A DNA stretch of 64,000 bases, taken from contig NZ_CP053439.1 of the NCBI RefSeq assembly GCF_000769405.2, positions 3,348,001 to 3,412,000 of the forward strand, written 5' to 3'. Position numbers and translations under genes: made by a program. The notes beneath the pieces are model-generated. The model did not search any database, had not been told where the DNA came from, and saw only the letters and a list, made by a program, of their open reading frames with translations. Every line of letters begins with the position of its first letter. Positions within the stretch are counted from its first letter, which is position 1. Below are positions 62,024 through 64,000 of the stretch, piece after piece. The DNA comes from Rhizobium brockwellii. GTDB lineage: Bacteria > Pseudomonadota > Alphaproteobacteria > Rhizobiales > Rhizobiaceae.

Positions 62024-62933
62024 GCCGGCCCTCCCCCGCGACATCGTTCTGCTCGTCGACGACTCGGCCGAAGCACTCGGCTTTATGACCGACGCGCTCG
62101 AACAATCCGGCTTCTCCGTGCTGATCGCCACATCGGGCACGGCGGCACTTGGTATCGTCGAGCGCATCACGCCCGATCTCATCCTGCTCGACGCGTTGAT
62201 GCCGGGTATGGATGGCTTCGAGACCTGCCGCCGACTGAAGGCGAATGCCGCGGTAGCTCAGGTGCCTGTCGTCTTCATGACCGGCCTGACCGAGACCGAG
62301 CATGTCGTGCACGCGCTGGAATCCGGCGGCGTCGATTATCTCAGCAAGCCGATCAACATCGATGAACTGCGCGCCCGCATCCGCGTCCATCTGCGCAACG
62401 CTCGCTCGGCCCAAAGCGCCCGCATCGCCCTGGACGCAGCCGGCCGCCATCTGCTGGCAGTCAAGGGCGATGGCGCCATCCACTGGTCAACGCCGCAAGC
62501 GACACGGCTGGTCAATGCCGCCATGGGAAGCGACGACGGCATGGAAATCGTCGTCCGCCATATCGCCGGCTGGATGCACGACCGCGTCGCCGCGGTGCGC
62601 GACGGCATCATCTCGATCGCCCATGCCGGCCAGGCGGCGCTGCAGCTCGCTTTCCTCGGCGCAATCGGCCCTGACGAATATCTCTTCCGCCTCACCGCCG
62701 CCAGTCAGCGCAGCGACGACGAGGTCCTGCGCCAGCGCTTTTCGCTCACCCAGCGCGAATCCGAAGTGCTGCTCTGGATCGCCAAGGGCAAGGCCAACCG
62801 CGACATCGGTGAAATATTGGGACTGTCGGCGCGGACGGTGAACAAACACCTCGAACAGATTTACGTGAAGCTCGGCGTCGAGAACCGGGCCTCGGCCGCC
62901 GTGAAAGCCACGCATGTGCTGTACGAGATGTGA
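62016..62933 (+). CDS. LuxR-type response regulator coupled to the NCS1-kinase
   Basis: A 305-residue regulator. Receiver domain about 8-130 with D15/D16 and phosphoacceptor D59 (LILLDALMPGMDG); middle region of unclear fold; LuxR helix-turn-helix at about 240-300 (LTQRESEVLLWIAKGKANRDIGEILGLSARTVNKHLEQIYVKLGV). TTG start at 62016 overlaps the kinase stop by eight bases. It is the likely DNA-binding partner of the kinase; the target genes are unknown. Similar pairs are found in other Rhizobiales. Confidence 0.88.
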   Translation: MAEPALPRDIVLLVDDSAEALGFMTDALEQSGFSVLIATSGTAALGIVERITPDLILLDALMPGMDGFETCRRLKANAAVAQVPVVFMTGLTETEHVVHALESGGVDYLSKPINIDELRARIRVHLRNARSAQSARIALDAAGRHLLAVKGDGAIHWSTPQATRLVNAAMGSDDGMEIVVRHIAGWMHDRVAAVRDGIISIAHAGQAALQLAFLGAIGPDEYLFRLTAASQRSDDEVLRQRFSLTQRESEVLLWIAKGKANRDIGEILGLSARTVNKHLEQIYVKLGVENRASAAVKATHVLYEM

Positions 62934-62948
62934 GATGGTGTTGGCGGC

Positions 62949-63000
62949 TAGAACAGGATGTCGTCCGAAGACCGCTCACACTTTTCGGCATCATGCTCTA
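62949..63000. repeat. Palindromic repeat (family A, copy 4, hybrid)
   Basis: Begins like hairpin two of the family (TAGAACAGGATG) and ends like hairpin one (CTTTTCGGCATCATGCTCTA), so the outer arms match imperfectly. It lies between two convergent genes and may stop both transcripts. Confidence 0.7.
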
Positions 63001-63004
63001 GGCG

Positions 63005-63976
63005 CTAAACCACCCGATCCGGCACATCCCTGCCCTCGAAAAACGCCGTCACGTTGTCGACCACCTTCATGCCCATGGCGGTCCGCGTCTCTTCCGTGGC
63101 GCTGCCAAGATGCGGCAGCACCATGACGTTCTCCATCCGCCGCAGCGTCTCCGGCACATCAGGTTCCGCCTCGTAGACGTCAAGCCCGGCGCCGCGGATC
63201 GTGCCCGCCTTGAGCGCTGCAATCAGCGCCGCCTGATCCACCACGTCGCCACGCGCCGTATTGATGAGAAAGGCGCCCGGCTTCATCGCCGCAAGCCGCG
63301 CCGCATTCATCAGGTGCCGGTTCTCTGCTCCACCTGGACAATGCAGCGAGACGAAATCGGCCACCGCCAGCACGGCCTCGATAGTCGGCAGCTGCCGCGC
63401 GCCGTAACGCGTCGCCTCAGCCGGATCAATCGGTGAACGGTTGAAGAACACCACATCCATGCCGAAGCCGAAATGGCAGCGTTGAGCGAAGGCCTTGCCG
63501 ATTCGGCCGAAACCGATAATGCCGACCGTCTTCCCCGTCACCTTGGTGCCGACCATATGCGTCGGGCACCAGCCCTTCCATTCACCAGCGCGTAGCTGTC
63601 GCTCGCCCTCACCGCCGCGCCGGGCAACGGAGAGCAGCAGCAACATGGCGATATCGGCCGTGCAGTCGGTCAGCACGCCCGGCGTGTTCGTGACCGCAAC
63701 GCCTCTCTCCTTGGCAGCGGATATATCGATGTGATTGTAGCCGACGCCGAAATTGCCAAGGATCTTGGTGACAACCGGCGCGCCGTCGAAGACGGCGGCC
63801 GGCAACCGATCGGAAACCGTCGGCAATACGGCATCATAGGTAGAGAGCGCCAGCCTTAGCTCGTTTTCACCGAGCGGAATATCGCCAGGATTGAACGTCA
63901 CGTCGAAACGTTCGGCAAGGACGGTTTCCACCGTGGCTGGCCAGCGCCGGGTGACGAGAATGCGGGGTTTAGACAT
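63005..63976 (-). CDS. D-2-hydroxyacid dehydrogenase (glyoxylate/hydroxypyruvate reductase type)
   Basis: A 323-residue NAD(P)-dependent enzyme. The cofactor site is GKTVGIIGFGRIGKAFAQR (about 148-166), with the catalytic Arg in NTARGDVVD, Glu in DVYEAEPDVP and His in VLPHLGSATEETR. Length and motifs match the D-glycerate dehydrogenase/glyoxylate reductase (GyaR) group. Substrates glyoxylate or hydroxypyruvate are likely but not certain. It is convergent with the response regulator gene. The remaining 24 bases of the window hold nothing assignable. Confidence 0.9.
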   Translation of the reverse strand: MSKPRILVTRRWPATVETVLAERFDVTFNPGDIPLGENELRLALSTYDAVLPTVSDRLPAAVFDGAPVVTKILGNFGVGYNHIDISAAKERGVAVTNTPGVLTDCTADIAMLLLLSVARRGGEGERQLRAGEWKGWCPTHMVGTKVTGKTVGIIGFGRIGKAFAQRCHFGFGMDVVFFNRSPIDPAEATRYGARQLPTIEAVLAVADFVSLHCPGGAENRHLMNAARLAAMKPGAFLINTARGDVVDQAALIAALKAGTIRGAGLDVYEAEPDVPETLRRMENVMVLPHLGSATEETRTAMGMKVVDNVTAFFEGRDVPDRVV

Positions 63977-64000
63977 GGACGGTTCCGCTCAATGCTTCAA

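Overview
The window is 64 kb of GC-rich chromosome from an alphaproteobacterium of the Rhizobiaceae, most likely the Rhizobium leguminosarum/etli group. The evidence is the gene content (hmuPSTUV with tonB, a NepR/EcfG/PhyR stress module, ureDABCEFG next to urtABCDE, BphO/BphP), RirA-type iron boxes, and several families of short palindromic intergenic repeats of the rhizobial type. No phage, IS element, CRISPR array, rRNA or tRNA gene was recognised. The window ends inside ordinary chromosome on both sides.

Layout. 0-4 kb: a thuA-like/dehydrogenase pair, a TetR-SMR efflux operon with a clear operator, and a truncated globin overlapping a DUF423 membrane gene. 4-11.5 kb: an iron/heme block. 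A three-gene minus-strand operon (DUF2325 protein, unknown 90-residue protein, IsdG-like heme monooxygenase) has a RirA-type iron box. Next come tonB and a small exported protein on the minus strand, then hmuPSTUV on the plus strand behind a second iron box. 11.5-16.2 kb: the general stress response locus. nepR-ecfG face away from phyR, an HWE-type kinase follows, and three matches to the EcfG promoter (GGAAC-N16/17-CGTT) lie in front of a DUF883 gene, phyR and the kinase.

16.5-35 kb: reductive pyrimidine catabolism in two blocks. preTA encodes dihydropyrimidine dehydrogenase. Further on lie rutR, an amidohydrolase of the beta-ureidopropionase/carbamoylase family, dihydropyrimidinase, and an ABC importer (ATPase, two permeases, NMT1-type binding protein). 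Between the blocks are an FtrA-like regulator, a rhodanese, an alcohol dehydrogenase with a LysR regulator, and a heme oxygenase-bacteriophytochrome pair whose phytochrome carries an HWE kinase and a C-terminal receiver domain. 35.6-41 kb: an RND efflux pair and a Crp/Fnr regulator with an anaerobox.

41-56.4 kb: a full urease cluster (ureD, A, B, C, E, F, G) plus the urea ABC transporter urtABCDE, all on the minus strand. The urease genes are interspersed with a DUF1272 protein, an LprI-like protein, a GT29-like urease-operon protein, an AbrB/PIN toxin-antitoxin pair, a DUF2459 protein and a diguanylate cyclase. 56.5-64 kb: an exported class A acid phosphatase with an autotransporter-type beta-repeat tail, a large hybrid kinase whose sensor is an NCS1-type (purine/cytosine permease-like) transporter joined through an eight-cysteine segment, its overlapping LuxR-type response regulator, and a D-2-hydroxyacid dehydrogenase.

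Taken together, the region supports nitrogen scavenging from pyrimidines and urea, heme-iron acquisition, and stress and light sensing. The NCS1-kinase lies beside the urea genes and in the same window as the pyrimidine genes, so it is a plausible but untested nitrogen-source sensor.
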